Positions 1 through 11,928 of a stretch of 33,770 bases of DNA are shown here, one piece after another. Positions within the stretch are counted from its first letter, which is position 1. Each line of letters opens with the position of its first letter. The translations under genes and the position numbers were made by a program. The notes beneath the pieces were generated by a model. That model had not been told where the DNA came from and made no database searches. It worked only from the letters and a program-made list of their open reading frames with translations. The stretch is from Lichtheimia corymbifera B2541 (lineage: Eukaryota; Mucoromycota; Mucoromycetes; Mucorales; Lichtheimiaceae): NCBI GenBank assembly GCA_000697475.1, contig JNEU01000963.1, positions 1 through 33,770 on the forward strand, read 5' to 3'.

Positions 1-546
1 GTTGTTCAGCATGTCCTAGAGCACCTTGTGTGCAAGTTTCAGGTTTGAGAGAGGCAATCCCAATATCATGCATTGATATCAGTGTATATGGATATGTCTG
101 ACTGCGTGACAGATTTAATTTCCACCTCTTCCACTCCCACTTTATTTCTCTCTCCTTCCCATTCTCAACCGTTGCCCCATTCGAGTACAACTACAACCTG
201 CGAACGATTGTCCTGCTTCACCCCATCATGTCAATCCTACAACTGTCTTGATCCGACTGTATATGACTGAATGGCCAGTTCCATGGCGTGTACTCCCCAC
301 TACAGCAACACCCGCATTCCTTGACACTGCACGTTCCCTTGTACACTCTTCTGCCACAACCAATCGTAAAAGCATGCATTCCAGTAGCTGCTATTAGCAA
401 GGTCTTTACTGCATGTCTCAAATGGCGTTCACTCTACTATTACAACACACGCTCTTGCACTCTCCTCTGCCTGACCAAAAGTAGCGGCAGTTGCTATTAG
501 CAAAGTCTTACTCCCATGTCCCAAGTTACTTGCAGCAACTTGCTTT
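1..546 (-). repeat. Left arm of a dispersed inverted repeat
   Basis: The reverse complement of this segment aligns over its whole length with 32671-33218. A 204-base part compared by eye (218-421 against 32798-33001) differs at about 11 positions, roughly 5%. Both copies hold a 67-codon cysteine-rich open frame, but most differences change the residue, so it does not look protein-selected. A short unit of the form GTAAAGAC.TTGCTAATAGCA occurs twice about 100 bp apart inside each copy. Similarity ends near 546. The window begins inside the repeat, so the outer edge is not seen here. It is probably a remnant of a mobile or subterminal repeat; I recognise no transposase. Confidence 0.85.
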
Positions 547-3069
547 GATACATACGAATTCGAGTGAATGGGCTCCCATATCAGCTATCGAACTCACTGC
601 AATACAAGCAATCTTCACCTGGTTGAGCTACGATGGAAGACCAAGAATGCGATAGGTCAACAGCTGGATGGAACAAGGAGCGTATCAGCAGCAATCACAT
701 GGCTATCTTTAACCAACATATGGATTTGATGGGTGGATGGAATCAAGTGCAGTGATGAGGAATCCTGGAATGTTGCTTTGGTTACTTGGCGCATCGTCAG
801 CAGGAACAATGGATTGTACCACGTGGATACGGCTGAGGACAACGATGGATTGGATGGGTTGTCGAGTGGGCTTTTATCTTTGACGAATGGCGATTTACAG
901 TCATGGACGCTATTGGAATACCCAAGTCAATGCATGCAGCATCTGCTTTACAATCATGGATGAAGATGTTTATGGCGGCATCAACCAAGAATACAATGGC
1001 ACGTTTATCCATGTTGACTCCATGTGATTGATCTGTAGCTTATTCAATTTACAATAGTGTTCTTTTATCATACTTACTCGATAAATATCCACCCTACCAT
1101 GTGCTATTCTTCGACTACATATTTCATTGAATTCAATATAATATTTAAGTAAAGAGCATCGTACAATCAGTTCATGTGCGCATGACGTGAATCACTTGGT
1201 TCGTTTCTGGATTGAAAGGGGAATAGAAAATGGAAGGTCGGAAAGCGAGATTGAATCGTTTACATCAGTGTGTCGACGTGCTTTTGTTCTTTTGTCATTG
1301 TAAAGTTTAGAGATACAGGCACCTTTATGTCTTACATAAGCTGGAAGCGTGGTGCTACCATAGGTAGTCTTTGTTCATTGTCAATCAGCTAGACCCTGAT
1401 AGAACCAAAGATGCAGAAGGACTTGATGGTACCACACAGCGCAGGGGCAGGAATTGGAGGGTTGATTCTATTGGTGGAGAGTGCATGATGGATATTTTCC
1501 CCTATGCACTACGTCCCTCATGATAGTCCGGTATGGAGTCTTTGTCAAGCTAACCCTAGTATGGTCAATAATCCAAGACGACCCAGTGGTTCCGGAAGGA
1601 TCTTGTTTTAAATTGCCTGAAGCTTGAATTGTAAACTGCTTTTTATCCATCATCATTACCCATCCTGAACACAGCATCTCGGTATTAATGATTTATTTTC
1701 ACCAGTCAATTGCAGTAGCTTGCTCATTTCACTTTTATTGACGCTCTTTAAGACCAACATCATTTTATAAGTATACTCACTATCATGTTTATGGTTATAT
1801 AACGCAACTATGGAGGTCACCATCCTTTGACTAAGGTCAAACCATCCAAATCTTTATCGCTCGTACTGATTCCATGTTTGGATTCTCGTCTGAGCAAAGA
1901 ACGGCAATAATTTTGATAAACAAAGTGATTGCCCGAGTGCGTCCTTGATCTATCAGCACGATGTGCCTTGTGAACTAACCTTACCATTTTCATCTTGTTT
2001 GATACCTCCATCACCCATCGTTGTCCAGAATCCTTGGTGAATGTGTTATGCTGTCAATGTTGCGTGCTCGATGAATACTTTTTCCGATCCACTACTACCG
2101 GTATCATCCATGCAAGCACACTTCTTGTGACCATTGCCATGGGATCATCCACCGTAACAAGTTTAATGTGAGATACGTTTTATATCAAGTAACACCCCCT
2201 TTTTGCCTTGGATCTTTCGAAAGGGAATGTACGATATATCTTGCTAGCATTCTGGCCGTTTAATAAAAGCAGGAAAAAGTGTTTGAACATACCTGTTGTG
2301 ATGGTTAATGAGGAAGGAACATGGGTCATCTATCGTTGTTGACACGCTCACGGTTCCTTTTCACCATTGACGTTGCTATCGTTGTGAAGGAAAGGGCAGC
2401 ATTGTGTGCTTTGGAATAGTTGATGCTGGGAAAAAAGGAACCGTCACCATGGATACCAGCCTGCTTTCATGTATACGGCAGCTAGATACATAAAAGAGAG
2501 TCAAATCATAAAACCCTTTACTCGTATTAAAAAGATGGTGCGCATCAACGCTGCAAGTCAATCCTTGCATGAAAGGATCCATTGAGTGTCTCCGATCAAT
2601 TTCAGCTGGTGTAAAGCACGGTTTATTAACATTTGTATTTTGCTAGCTTATAGACTTCTTGTTTGCTTGTGGATTAAGATAACTACAGACGTGGAATGGG
2701 TTTAAAAGAAGTATATGCCTTTCTGATACAAGAAGACTGGAATGATCCTGAGAGATAAAGTGAGCATCCATTGACCACATCATCTTGTTGCTATGGCAAA
2801 AAGTGGTATCCGGCATAGGCATATCCGTGCTCACAAGATGGAGCGCTTGCACTGCATATATCAGATGGAGTCTCCAACACATCCTACAGCTCACATTCTC
2901 CAATAAGAAATGCCATGTATTCAATGTATACTCATGCAAAAGCATAAAGAGGGGTACGTCAAACAACGAGAGGTACGAATAAGGAGAGGCGATTTGATTG
3001 GGTGGGATAGAGATCATTTAAACCAGCGCCTCCATCCACGTATTCATCTTTATTCATCCATCCATCATC
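547..3069. other. Long region without a recognisable gene
   Basis: About 2.5 kb between the left repeat and RanBP1. Only short open frames are present (the longest is about 124 codons, minus strand, 2643-3017). None has a recognisable domain or a splice pattern that extends it into a family. I see no tRNA box pattern. The last few hundred bases must include the RanBP1 promoter. The rest may be decayed repeat DNA. Confidence 0.5.
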
Positions 3070-3800
3070 ATGGCCGATACCGAAGAGAAAAAGACTATCC
3101 AAAAGGAAGAGCAGGTATGTTCGTTTCGGATGTATCCGATTATCTTTCAAAAGAACCCCATTTCGCAGCAACATGGAGGATCGCATGGTGCCGATGCAGT
3201 AGACTCATTTTGGTTTCATTTCATCCCGACAGCAAGAAGAGGTTGAGCCCTCCCCCGATGTCCATTTTGAACCCGTTATCAAGTTGGATCAAGTCGAAGT
3301 CAAGACTTTTGAAGAAGATGAGGATGTCTTGTTCAAGATGTAAGTATTCCAAGTAGATGACGTATACAAGGCGACTGACAATAGTCTATTCTAGGCGTGC
3401 CAAGCTCTTCCGATATGACAAGCAACTCAAGGAGTGGAAGGAACGTGGCACTGGTGATGTCAAGTTCTTGCAGCACAAGGAAAGCAAGAAGATCCGTTTG
3501 TTGATGCGTCGTGATAAGACTCACAAGGTGTGCGCCAACCACTATGTGACCAGTGAGATGTCTCTTGCACCCAACGTTGGATCTGACCGCTCATGGGTTT
3601 GGAACGTCCTTGCTGATGTGTCTGACGGTGAAGCCAAGGCCGAGACTCTTGCCATCCGTTTTGCCAACTCTGAGAATGCCAACATTTTCAAGGAGAAGTT
3701 TGAAGAGGTTCAAAAGGAGAATGTCAAGCTTGCTGAAGGTGAAAAGAAGGCTGATGATGATAAGGAAAAGAAGGAAGAGGATAAGAAGCAAGATGCTTAA
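3070..3800 (+). CDS. yrb1: Ran-binding protein 1 (RanBP1/Yrb1)
   Basis: Exons 3070-3114, 3233-3339 and 3395-3800 join in frame to 185 residues. The protein binds Ran-GTP and, with RanGAP, promotes GTP hydrolysis and release of export complexes in the cytoplasm. The Ran-binding domain fills most of the protein. Exon 2 carries the acidic EEDEDVLF stretch, and exon 3 continues with [21 protein letters not shown], an RLLMRRDKT strand and ANHYV, all hallmarks of RanBP1. The tail is charged (K/D/E-rich), as in other fungal Yrb1. The length is close to that of yeast Yrb1 (about 200 residues). The start at MADTEEKK is the first ATG in a sensible context. Introns of 118 and 55 bp have GT-AG ends. An AATAAA at 3909 lies 109 bp past the stop in a CA-rich 3' region. 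Confidence 0.95.
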
Positions 3801-4204
3801 ATCATTGACAAGGACCCTTTTTCCATTTGCCATGCGTACACGCGCACAAACACTCGCACACAGACACATTTATACACATGCACACCCCCACATTCACTCT
3901 TACTCGCAAATAAATTGTTTCATATCCCCTCTTAACAACAACCATGCCTTCGGATGGGAGATAAGGTGGTAGTAGTGGATAGTAGTCAATTGTCATACAA
4001 TAGGTTCAATGCCATAAGAACACTATGCTCTATAAGGTAGCAGCCATGCAATGCAAATTCATTAAACATTATGATTCTTTGACCGACGACCGGAAGCCTG
4101 GGAACACATGGTATCCATATTCGGTCATCCGCGGACTATGGAAAAGCAACAACGCAATGAATGAAATCCTTGTTTCCCCTTTCTTTTTCCTCCCGATTTA
4201 GTCC
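3801..4204. other. Intergenic: CA-rich 3' region of RanBP1, then promoter of the C2 gene
   Basis: The first 110 bases are rich in CA dinucleotides (3836-3900) and end in AATAAA at 3909-3914, a plausible polyadenylation signal. The remainder is the presumed promoter of the next gene. No gene is seen. Confidence 0.5.
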
Positions 4205-5811
4205 ATGGCGCAACCACGTCTGATTGGTGAACTAGCGGTGGTGGCTCTTGAAGCAGTAATGTCTTTATGTTCTTCTGGTCGGGTGACATGCGTTGACGAT
4301 TTGAACTCTTTGTAGGAAAACTTGCCAAAGGTACAACACACTCCTTTACCCTTTTGCAACACTACCTATACCTACCTTTGCCGTGCCAACAACTGTGCAC
4401 TGATGATATACTATCATTATAGATCCCCGGCAATTTCAGACCGTTTTGTGTATTCAAGGTGGCAAATGTAGCAAAAAGGACCAAGACGGATACTCGTGGA
4501 GGAAGAAACCCCATGTGGGATGATCAGGTAATGTCATTGCACCCATCATTATATTGGAATTGGATTACCAACGTAGGGGATATTCTAGGTCAATATGCCT
4601 ATTCCACACGGTTACAATCAAATGCTTGTGCAAGTATTAAATGAGGATCCACAACGAGGAGACCAAATCATTTGCGAAGGACAAATTGATCTTACCAAGG
4701 TACTTAAAGAAGGCGAGGATGATGGTAAGTTTGGATATAGATCAATTGAGACTGGTGACCAGGCTTAGAGCTGATGTATGTTTTTTTTTTCCTTGGCAGA
4801 TTGGGTACCTTTGAGTCAACGTGGCAAGGAAGCGGGTGATGTATATTTGGAGCTGACATTTTATTCAGCGGTGAGTTGCACATGTGTGTGTGCCTCGTGA
4901 ATGTTTTCCACTAATATATCCAATACTTAGAACCCGCCACCACGAAGACAACCAACACGTCTCGTACATCCACGTCCACCTCATATGGGTCGCGGTGTGT
5001 CATTTCCACGTCCTCCAATGCCATCACAATATCCTGCACGACCACGCCCACCTATGCCACCTCCACCAGGAACAGCTCCAGGTCCTACAGTACATATGAG
5101 CCCTGCTCCACGTCCTCTGCCACCACAACCACCAGTATCATTTAGTGGCCCTCCTCCTCATCCATCTCATCGTCCACCACCACCACAACAACAACAACAA
5201 CCAGGAGGCTTTGTTCAACCACCTCAACCACCTCATCCATCAACAACTGCTAGCCAACCACCCATTTATGCTCGTCCAGCACCACTTCCTGCTAGTCATG
5301 TACAACCATCACCAGTAACACCACCTTCATCAGCAAGTGCTTCTTCTGTATCTGTAGGCAACACATGGCGTACATCTAGCATCCCGTCAACCACAAAGCC
5401 ACAACCTTTTAGTCCACAGGTATCTGCACCATATCATCCAGGTCCACCACCACCACCACCAATATCTCAAGGTGCTCCATTGCTTTCATCTCCTTATCGA
5501 CCTGTTGCACCAAATCAAAGACCACCTTATCCCAATGGAGGAGGTAAATGAGTGTCTTTATTAATCCCTGATATATGTTGTCTAATTATCTTGCATTCTA
5601 TATAGCTTATTCTCCTGCTAGTCATCCAGGAAAGCCATTACCAAACTTTCCACCCGAGCATTATCATCAGCCTGTTCCTCATCCAATGCCACCACAACCA
5701 CAACCACCACAGCAACCCATGTATCCTCCTCATCCATCAGGTGCTGGTTATCCACCTCGTCCACCTCCTGGTCCAGGCTATCCACCCCAACCTGGTTATC
5801 CACCTTATTGA
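4205..5811 (+). CDS. C2-domain, proline-rich protein (Fic1/Inn1-like)
   Basis: Seven exons (4205-4255, 4316-4330, 4423-4527, 4589-4724, 4800-4870, 4931-5543, 5606-5811) give 398 residues. The first ~125 residues form one C2 domain. It shows GELAVVALEAENLPK, then F.VFKVANVAKRTKTD, RGGRNPMWDDQ and DVYLELTFYS, the usual strand pattern. The rest is a long proline-rich tail with repeated PPP, PxxP and YPP motifs, likely bound by SH3 domains. In yeasts this architecture is that of Inn1 and Fic1, which act at the cytokinetic ring with SH3 partners. That role is inferred here. Exon 2 is only 15 nt but supplies ENLPK, exactly the residues a C2 strand needs. The gene ends only 132 bp before the PMT start. 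Confidence 0.85.
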
Positions 5812-5943
5812 TGTATAATATCTAATGGTCTAGTAATTACAAATATATAGAGGTTGTTGTTGGGTACTGTCATTTTCAGGCACAGAATCATGCACCTATT
5901 AAAAATCGAATTAAGCCGACATTTTGCTTCTTTCGTCAATAAC

Positions 5944-8900
5944 ATGCCCAGTTTGGAACATCGCAACACGTCCACTGCTGCCATTGACAACAACAACAAC
6001 TCAACATCCACTTCTCATAAACCAACATGCAAAGCCGATCTTAAACCACCAATCAACATGCGCGATGGCGTATTGGCCATTCTTTTATTTGCTCTGGCAT
6101 TTCCTATTCGCATGCAAAACCTTGACAGCCCATCCCAAGTCGTGTAAGCACACCCCGTTCAGTCGCGTAAACCATGCATTAAACCGTCGTCCCATAGTTT
6201 CGATGAAGTTCACTTTGGCACGTTTGCTAATCATTATATCCGGGAACGATTCTTTTTCGATGTGCATCCACCTGTATGTATGATTCTTGACAACGACGAC
6301 TCATCGAATGATACCAACATTGATCACACTCGTTGTAGTTGGCAAAGATATTGATTGCGCTCGCAGGTCGAGTAGCCGGATATCAAGGCGACTTTGATTT
6401 CAGTCGAATTGGCAAGTAAGTATGTTTCCCTCGTCATCCATGCCAATGCAACATGGTTCCATCTAACCTTTTCTTTTTTTATCAGCGATTACTCCGCAGG
6501 CCATGTTCCCTATGTCGCCATGCGTGCCCAAGGCGCTTTATTAGGCACATTACTCGTCCCCATTGCCTATTTCACCTTACGATTTGGTGGTCATTCCATT
6601 TATGCATCTGCATTTGCAGCTCTGGCGGTGTGTTATGGTACATATGCTGCACAACGATAATCCGGGTCCATTATCCCATCATTGACACACTTTTTCTAAT
6701 ATTAGAAAACAGCCTGGTGACCAACAGTCGTCTGATCTTGCTTGATGTCTATCTGCTATTCTTTATTGCAATGACAATTCTATGCTGGAACAGGTTCTTT
6801 CATCATCGATCAAGGTAACTCTTGTTGATCCGCAAAAGCTCAATTTACTCACGATGCACGTGACATAGACCTTTTCGATTAGCATGGTGGTTCTGGCTTG
6901 CATTGACAGGCGTCAATCTTGGATTCACTGTGAGCTGTAAATGGGTTGGTTTGTTTACCATTGGAACTATTGGTTTATCGACGGTGATGGATCTCTGGAG
7001 GATATTAGGCGATTTACAAGTATCCAAGGTAAGGACTTTTTTGTGCACACAAGAAAGCCTATTCATATATCCTTTGTATAGAAAGCATTGGGTGGTCACT
7101 TTTTGGCTCGGATCCTTTGTCTGATATTGCTCCCACTCTCCGTCTATGTCAGCATATTCTATGTTCATCTAAAGATGCTCCCGCACTCGGGAGACGGCGA
7201 TGCACACATGTCTGCAGCTTTTCAACATTCACTCGCGGGCAACGAGATACCCGATTCTCCTATTGGTACGATATACTTGATCCTCACATTATCCACGCAT
7301 GAAAACCAATATTCATTACTAGATGTCGCGTATGGTTCCAAGATTACTTTACGTCACTTGTCAACCAACGGAGGCTATTTACATTCCCACCCATCAGCAT
7401 ATCAAACAGGAAGCAAACGTAATGTACTTTTCCACATTTACTTTATGAACTGAAGATTAACATGTGCATGGGATAGAACAACAAATCACACTTTATCCCT
7501 ATCGAGATGAGAACAATTGGTGGATTATCCGCAAGTTGAACAGTACATTGGATGCCCAGAATGAACCTGCGGATAAACTAGGCAAGGATAATGCAACCTG
7601 GCTTCAATGGGTGCGTCATGGTGATATCATTCGACTCGAACACGTTGCTACAAGTCCACGTAAACTGCATAGCCACGATGAATCAGCACCCATGACCGAT
7701 GTCGAGTATCATAAGGAAGTGAGGTGAGTGGATCATGTGTGCCTGAAGACGAGGGGGCTGCATTGGCTAAAAATTGTTGTCAGTGGCTACGGATTTCCCG
7801 ACTTTGAAGGCGATGCCAATGATTGGTGGCGAGTCGAAATTGTAGACGATCCCAAGGAACGACTTGAAACCTTACGCACACGTTTTCGACTCGTGCATAT
7901 GTTACAGTCTTGCGCTCTATTTTCGCACGAAGTCCAGCTGCCTGATTGGGGTTTTGGTCAGCAAGAAGTGACATGCATGCAACAAAGCAAAAAGCCAAAG
8001 ACCATGTGGATGATTGAAGAGACCAGGAATGACTTGTGTAAGTATTATTGGGAAACAGGAGAATGCGCAATGTGTACTCATACACATGTTATTGTGTTGT
8101 AGTGCCTGATGACACGCGCATGGTCAACTATTTGGTTCCTGGCTTCTGGGGGAAATTTATCGAGCTGCACAAAGTCATGTGGAAAGTCAATGAAGGCCTT
8201 ACTCAGTCTCATCCTTATCAATCACGCCCATCAGCATGGCCTATGCTTCGACGCGGTATCTCATTTTGGGCAAACCAAGGCAGGCATATTTATTTTCTCG
8301 GCAATCCGATCGTTTATTGGATGACTACTGTGGCCGTTTTCAACTTTTTGATCCTGTGGGCCTTCTTCCAAGTACGCGCGAAATTGGGATACACCGATGA
8401 CTATAAGGGTAAGTAAACAAAAACAAGGATATGGCATGGAATCTCACCCAGTGATTAGGGCGCCGGGCATTCTTTGAGCAATCAGCAGGGTTTTATTTGA
8501 TGGCATGGGCACTCCATTATCTACCTTTCTACTTGATGAACCGACAATTGTTTCTCCATCATTATCTACCGGCCTTGTACTTTGCTATACTTGTTCTTGC
8601 CACGGCTATCGATCTAGCAATAGCGCGAGCAACACCTCGTAGACGTCTCATCTCCGTGCTCTTACTCGCCCTCGGTGTTATAGCTATCTTTTACCAATTT
8701 GAGGCATTGACTTATGGCAAGGAGTGGACTCGTGAAGCGTGCGAACAACAACAATGGCTTCCTAGCTGGCAATTTGATTGTGGAAGGTAGGAGGAAGATA
8801 TTCCACAAAAGTGATGATGTTTTTTAGTATTCATTGTATTCTCCTTTTTACTAGTTACCAAAGCCAAATGGCAACAGCACTCCCAGGCAAAAAAGTAGTA

Positions 8901-9035
8901 CTAGATGAGCATGGATCCATTATTGGAGATGAAGCTATGGCCGAATCTCTCTTGTCAAATCAAAGCATTTCATATCATCACTCCACTCAAAGATCGGCGA
9001 ACACTGCGCCACAGGAACACTTCTTGCATGGCTAA
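5944..9035 (+). CDS. pmt: Dolichyl-phosphate-mannose protein O-mannosyltransferase (GT39, PMT)
   Basis: Thirteen exons: 5944-6143, 6198-6273, 6339-6415, 6486-6637, 6706-6814, 6869-7028, 7082-7265, 7323-7418, 7477-7723, 7784-8037, 8103-8408, 8459-8786, 8855-9035. They join to 789 residues, a normal PMT length. PMTs move mannose from dolichyl-phosphate-mannose to Ser/Thr of proteins in the ER lumen. The catalytic loop is FDEVHFG near residues 68-74 (Asp69-Glu70) followed by FFFDVHPPLAK. N-terminal membrane segments, a central MIR region (~320-500, with LHSH motifs and LPDWGFGQQEVTC) and a C-terminal membrane block (~580-730) follow. The C-terminal half (LPGF-type VPGFWGKF, LLGNPIVYW, LHYLPF) looks most like the PMT2 clade, while the N-terminal FDEVHFG is more PMT1/PMT4-like, so the subfamily is left open. 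A 60-residue hydrophilic tail follows. Confidence 0.93.
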
Positions 9036-9060
9036 AAAAGGCATCAACCTCTTGACGCCC

Positions 9061-9070
9061 AATAAATAAA
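9061..9070 (+). terminator. Overlapping AATAAA polyadenylation signals after PMT
   Basis: Two overlapping AATAAA hexamers begin 26 bp after the PMT stop and only 41 bp before the next start codon. They are the likely 3'-end signal of PMT, squeezed against the 5' leader of the SERF-type gene. Confidence 0.5.
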
Positions 9071-9110
9071 TTTTCTCCACTTTTTTTTTATTTACACAAA
9101 CACTACTACC

Positions 9111-9603
9111 ATGGGAAACGTGAGTCTTGTAAAATAACACCCACTATCAAAATGACACTAATTCAGAGGGATCGACAATGTACAGGGACAAAAGGCACAG
9201 ATGCGTCGTGAACGCAATGCAAAGGCAGCAGGCAAGGCAGCCAACTCGCAACTCAAAGTGGTAGGTTGTTGTTTAATCGTGTACTCGATCCCGTCATTAC
9301 TAACACGACTCTTCCTTTGTGTAGAATGCTGCCGCCAAGAATATCATTTGTGTCCAGTGTCGTCAGACCTTCTTGTGCACGGCCCGTGAAAAGCAGTAAG
9401 AATACATCAGTTACTTTTTGGAGCATAGTGTATCTGAGAGATCGCTTTTTCCTAGGTTGTCAGAACATGCCGAAAACAAGCATAGCAAAACTGTCAAGGA
9501 TTGTTTCCCAGGTATGTGTATCAGAAGCCATCATGGCATCAGGGATAGGAATATGATGGACTCATAACTATGGATAGATTGGACCGCCCCTGCCGCTAAA
9601 TAA
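9111..9603 (+). CDS. Small SERF/4F5-type C2H2 zinc protein (At2g23090-like)
   Basis: Five exons (9111-9119, 9186-9260, 9325-9395, 9456-9511, 9578-9603) join to 78 residues. The N-terminus MGNGQKAQ...RRERNAKAAGK is the SERF/4F5 signature. The second half has Cys37, Cys40, His56 and His61 in a C2H2 arrangement (CVQCRQTF...EHAENKH), ending KDCFP. This pairing is found in many eukaryotic 70-80-residue proteins (At2g23090 family). Their biochemical role is poorly known; SERF proteins influence aggregation of amyloid proteins. Exon 1 is only 9 nt (Met-Gly-Asn). The start lies 75 bp after the PMT stop on the same strand. Confidence 0.9.
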
Positions 9604-10602
9604 TCAATCCCCTGCATCATCTACTTTATATCCTCCTTACTTTCTATTCAAAGGATGTTTTTCGCATAAAATGAGTATCCGTTGTCCATCTTTTTAGAGC
9701 AATTTATCCTATCTGATAATCGCACTTAGAACTTTTTGATATTTTAAGGGATCATAAGAGGATGGGAATGTTGTTGGCACAGGAACATGGTTGTTGTCGC
9801 TATTATGATTATCGCTTTTACAGCCAAGGAATGCTATAGAATAAACATATACGTCTAGTGCATTGCATGAATGAGGATGGGATGACCATGATACTGCTGC
9901 ACACATGCCTTGTCTTTGAAACGGTGATTGGATGCATGGTGCGATGGTTGCACATGGCATGTTTCATGTATATTAGCACCCATCCTTCTTGGTGGTGATT
10001 GAAGAATGAAACATCTTTATGGCCGAGATGGTACACAATCGCCCAGTTGAGTTGAAAAAAGAAAAAGGAATTGCGTGCCGAGGATTCTCAGTCATTGAAA
10101 TAGCGATTGAAAAAAAGTCCTGTTGCATCAAACTAATATCCATGATGGTTGTTTGGGGTGATATCCGCCATTACATCCAACCGCCGCCAATAATGGGGGC
10201 GGCAAAGGACCCATCAATTTAGGAAAGGACTCTAAAGAAGGGCAACATGGGCACAGCCATTGCTGTGACACAGGACCTATCATGACGTTTGTTTGAAAAG
10301 CCCCGCCAATACGGGTGATTATCTTTTTTTCCCTGGAACCGATGAGGGGTACCAAACGGTTCATTGTTCATTAGTCTGGATTTTCTTTTTGATCACCAGC
10401 CACGTGATGTCAGCTTCCGATTTCTCACAATCAATCGATAGCAATCCACATCTCGACTCAACAAAGGGCACGATACCATAAAGATTTGGTCCACAAACTA
10501 TTTTCATATATGTACAAGGTCTTGGTGTATCATTTATTACGTGTATATGCTCTATGGATATACATATTTATATATATACAAGAAAAAAGAAAATCGACTC
10601 GA
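9604..10602. other. 1-kb gap between convergent genes
   Basis: It separates the 3' ends of the SERF-type gene and the cyclin gene and is far longer than the other convergent gaps in the window (117-247 bp). No open frame is recognisable. It contains a CACGTG core next to TGATGTCA-like sequence near 10401 and an AT-rich tract at 10553-10583, probably the 3' UTR of the cyclin. A non-coding RNA cannot be excluded. Confidence 0.4.
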
Positions 10603-11928
10603 CTAGTCAATTTCTAAACATCGGATACGGCTTGCCAAATGTGATGGAGGTTGATGAAGAATAGGGACAGCGGAAAGAATGGGTTGTTGTTGATGGAAAG
10701 TATGTACGTTATTATGTTGTTGTTGAGAAGATGCCAAGGCTGAGGTGGATGAGGACCAGCTCAAAATGGGTTGGGACGTTGTAGTTGTTGAGGATGATGA
10801 TGGTGGATGATGGTGATGAATGGTTGTACAGTGCGATGATGATGGTGCAGCCGCTGAGTAGCGGGAATCTTGTGTTTGGGGTGTGTATAGCGGTGTCAAC
10901 GGATAATGGGTTGCCGGTACAGCGGTGGATCCTGCCGTTGCCGCTGCTGCTGCTGCTGCTGCTGCTGCCGCTGCCGCCGCTACTTGAGCGGTTGATGTTG
11001 TTGCCGTGATTGGATGATGACAGAGATGATAGGGTAACACTTCATCAGGTGGAGTGCATGGGACATGGCGACTTGTAGTAAAATTACGTTTGCTTGGTAC
11101 TGGTGGTACAACATACGGTTGATGATGGGGATATGGAATATGAGGACGTTTGGTGAACACCATGTTTGGCATGGAATGTGATGATGCCATGAATGATGTT
11201 GATGATGATGAACAGGGTTTCACCCGGGTAGTCGGCATTTTCAGTGTACGATGATGATGGAGCTGATGTTGAGCTTGTTGCTGGGGCTGCACTATTACAG
11301 GTGGTGCAGCTGCAGCAGCTGGTTGTCGTTGCCAGTATTGTTGGCATTGTGCAACCCATGCAAAGAATTGTTGATGATGGGTGTAAATATTATAATCGAG
11401 TGCTGATAGAAATTCCACTTCCATAATATTGAGTTCTTGCACAGGAATGTTCGAAACATCTGACCATGTCTATAAAAAAAGCCATGTGACATGCATATTA
11501 GTCTAGGTTATACTACAATGCATATGCGTATATACACATACCTTGTTTGTATAAGTATTATCATCCAGAAACTTGTTTGCGAGCACAAGTGCAGTGGTGA
11601 ATAACCGTGCTTCAGAACCCATCGATGCACGCACAGATGGATACGCGGTATGAAGGCGATGAATGTACCAAAGAGCCATCATGACACAGGCACATGATAT
11701 TTGGGTTGCCTTGAGCAGCTTATGACAAAACACTTTGAATGTGGTATATTGTTTTGTGCTTATGATTGGCATTGTCGTTATTGACAACGGTGTTGCATGC
11801 CAGTGCTTGAATGAGCCAGCCCATATGCAAGGCACCAATAGGGCACATAGATCTGCGAGCTGTGATGAGCTTGAGCAGGAAAGGAGCGGTAGTGTAGGTG
11901 GTAGTGGTGGATGTAGGCACGGCGTCAT
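10603..11928 (-). CDS. Pho80-family (Pcl/Clg1-like) cyclin
   Basis: Two exons on the minus strand (11928-11542 and 11469-10603) give 417 residues. The cyclin box spans roughly residues 25-170. It starts with SQLADLCALLVPCIW, continues KVFCHKLLKATQISCACVMMALWYI (split by me for description), then SEARLFTTALVLANKFLDDNTY, TWSDVSNIPVQELNIMEVEFL and ALDYNIY. This arrangement is typical of PHO80/Pcl cyclins that activate Pho85/Cdk5-like kinases. The remaining ~230 residues are low complexity: Gln- and His-rich runs, a poly-alanine run of about 13 residues near 10930-10980, and Ser/Thr-rich segments. The intron is 72 bp with GT-AG ends. The exact partner kinase and pathway (phosphate, glycogen or polarity) cannot be told from sequence. 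Confidence 0.85.

Noticed and set aside
733..1012. Overlapping short frames on both strands beside the left repeat
   Set aside because: Possible decayed mobile-element remnants, but no conserved motif could be followed in any frame.
2643..3017. 124-codon minus-strand frame upstream of RanBP1
   Set aside because: Composition is not protein-like, no domain is visible, and it ends in the RanBP1 5' region.
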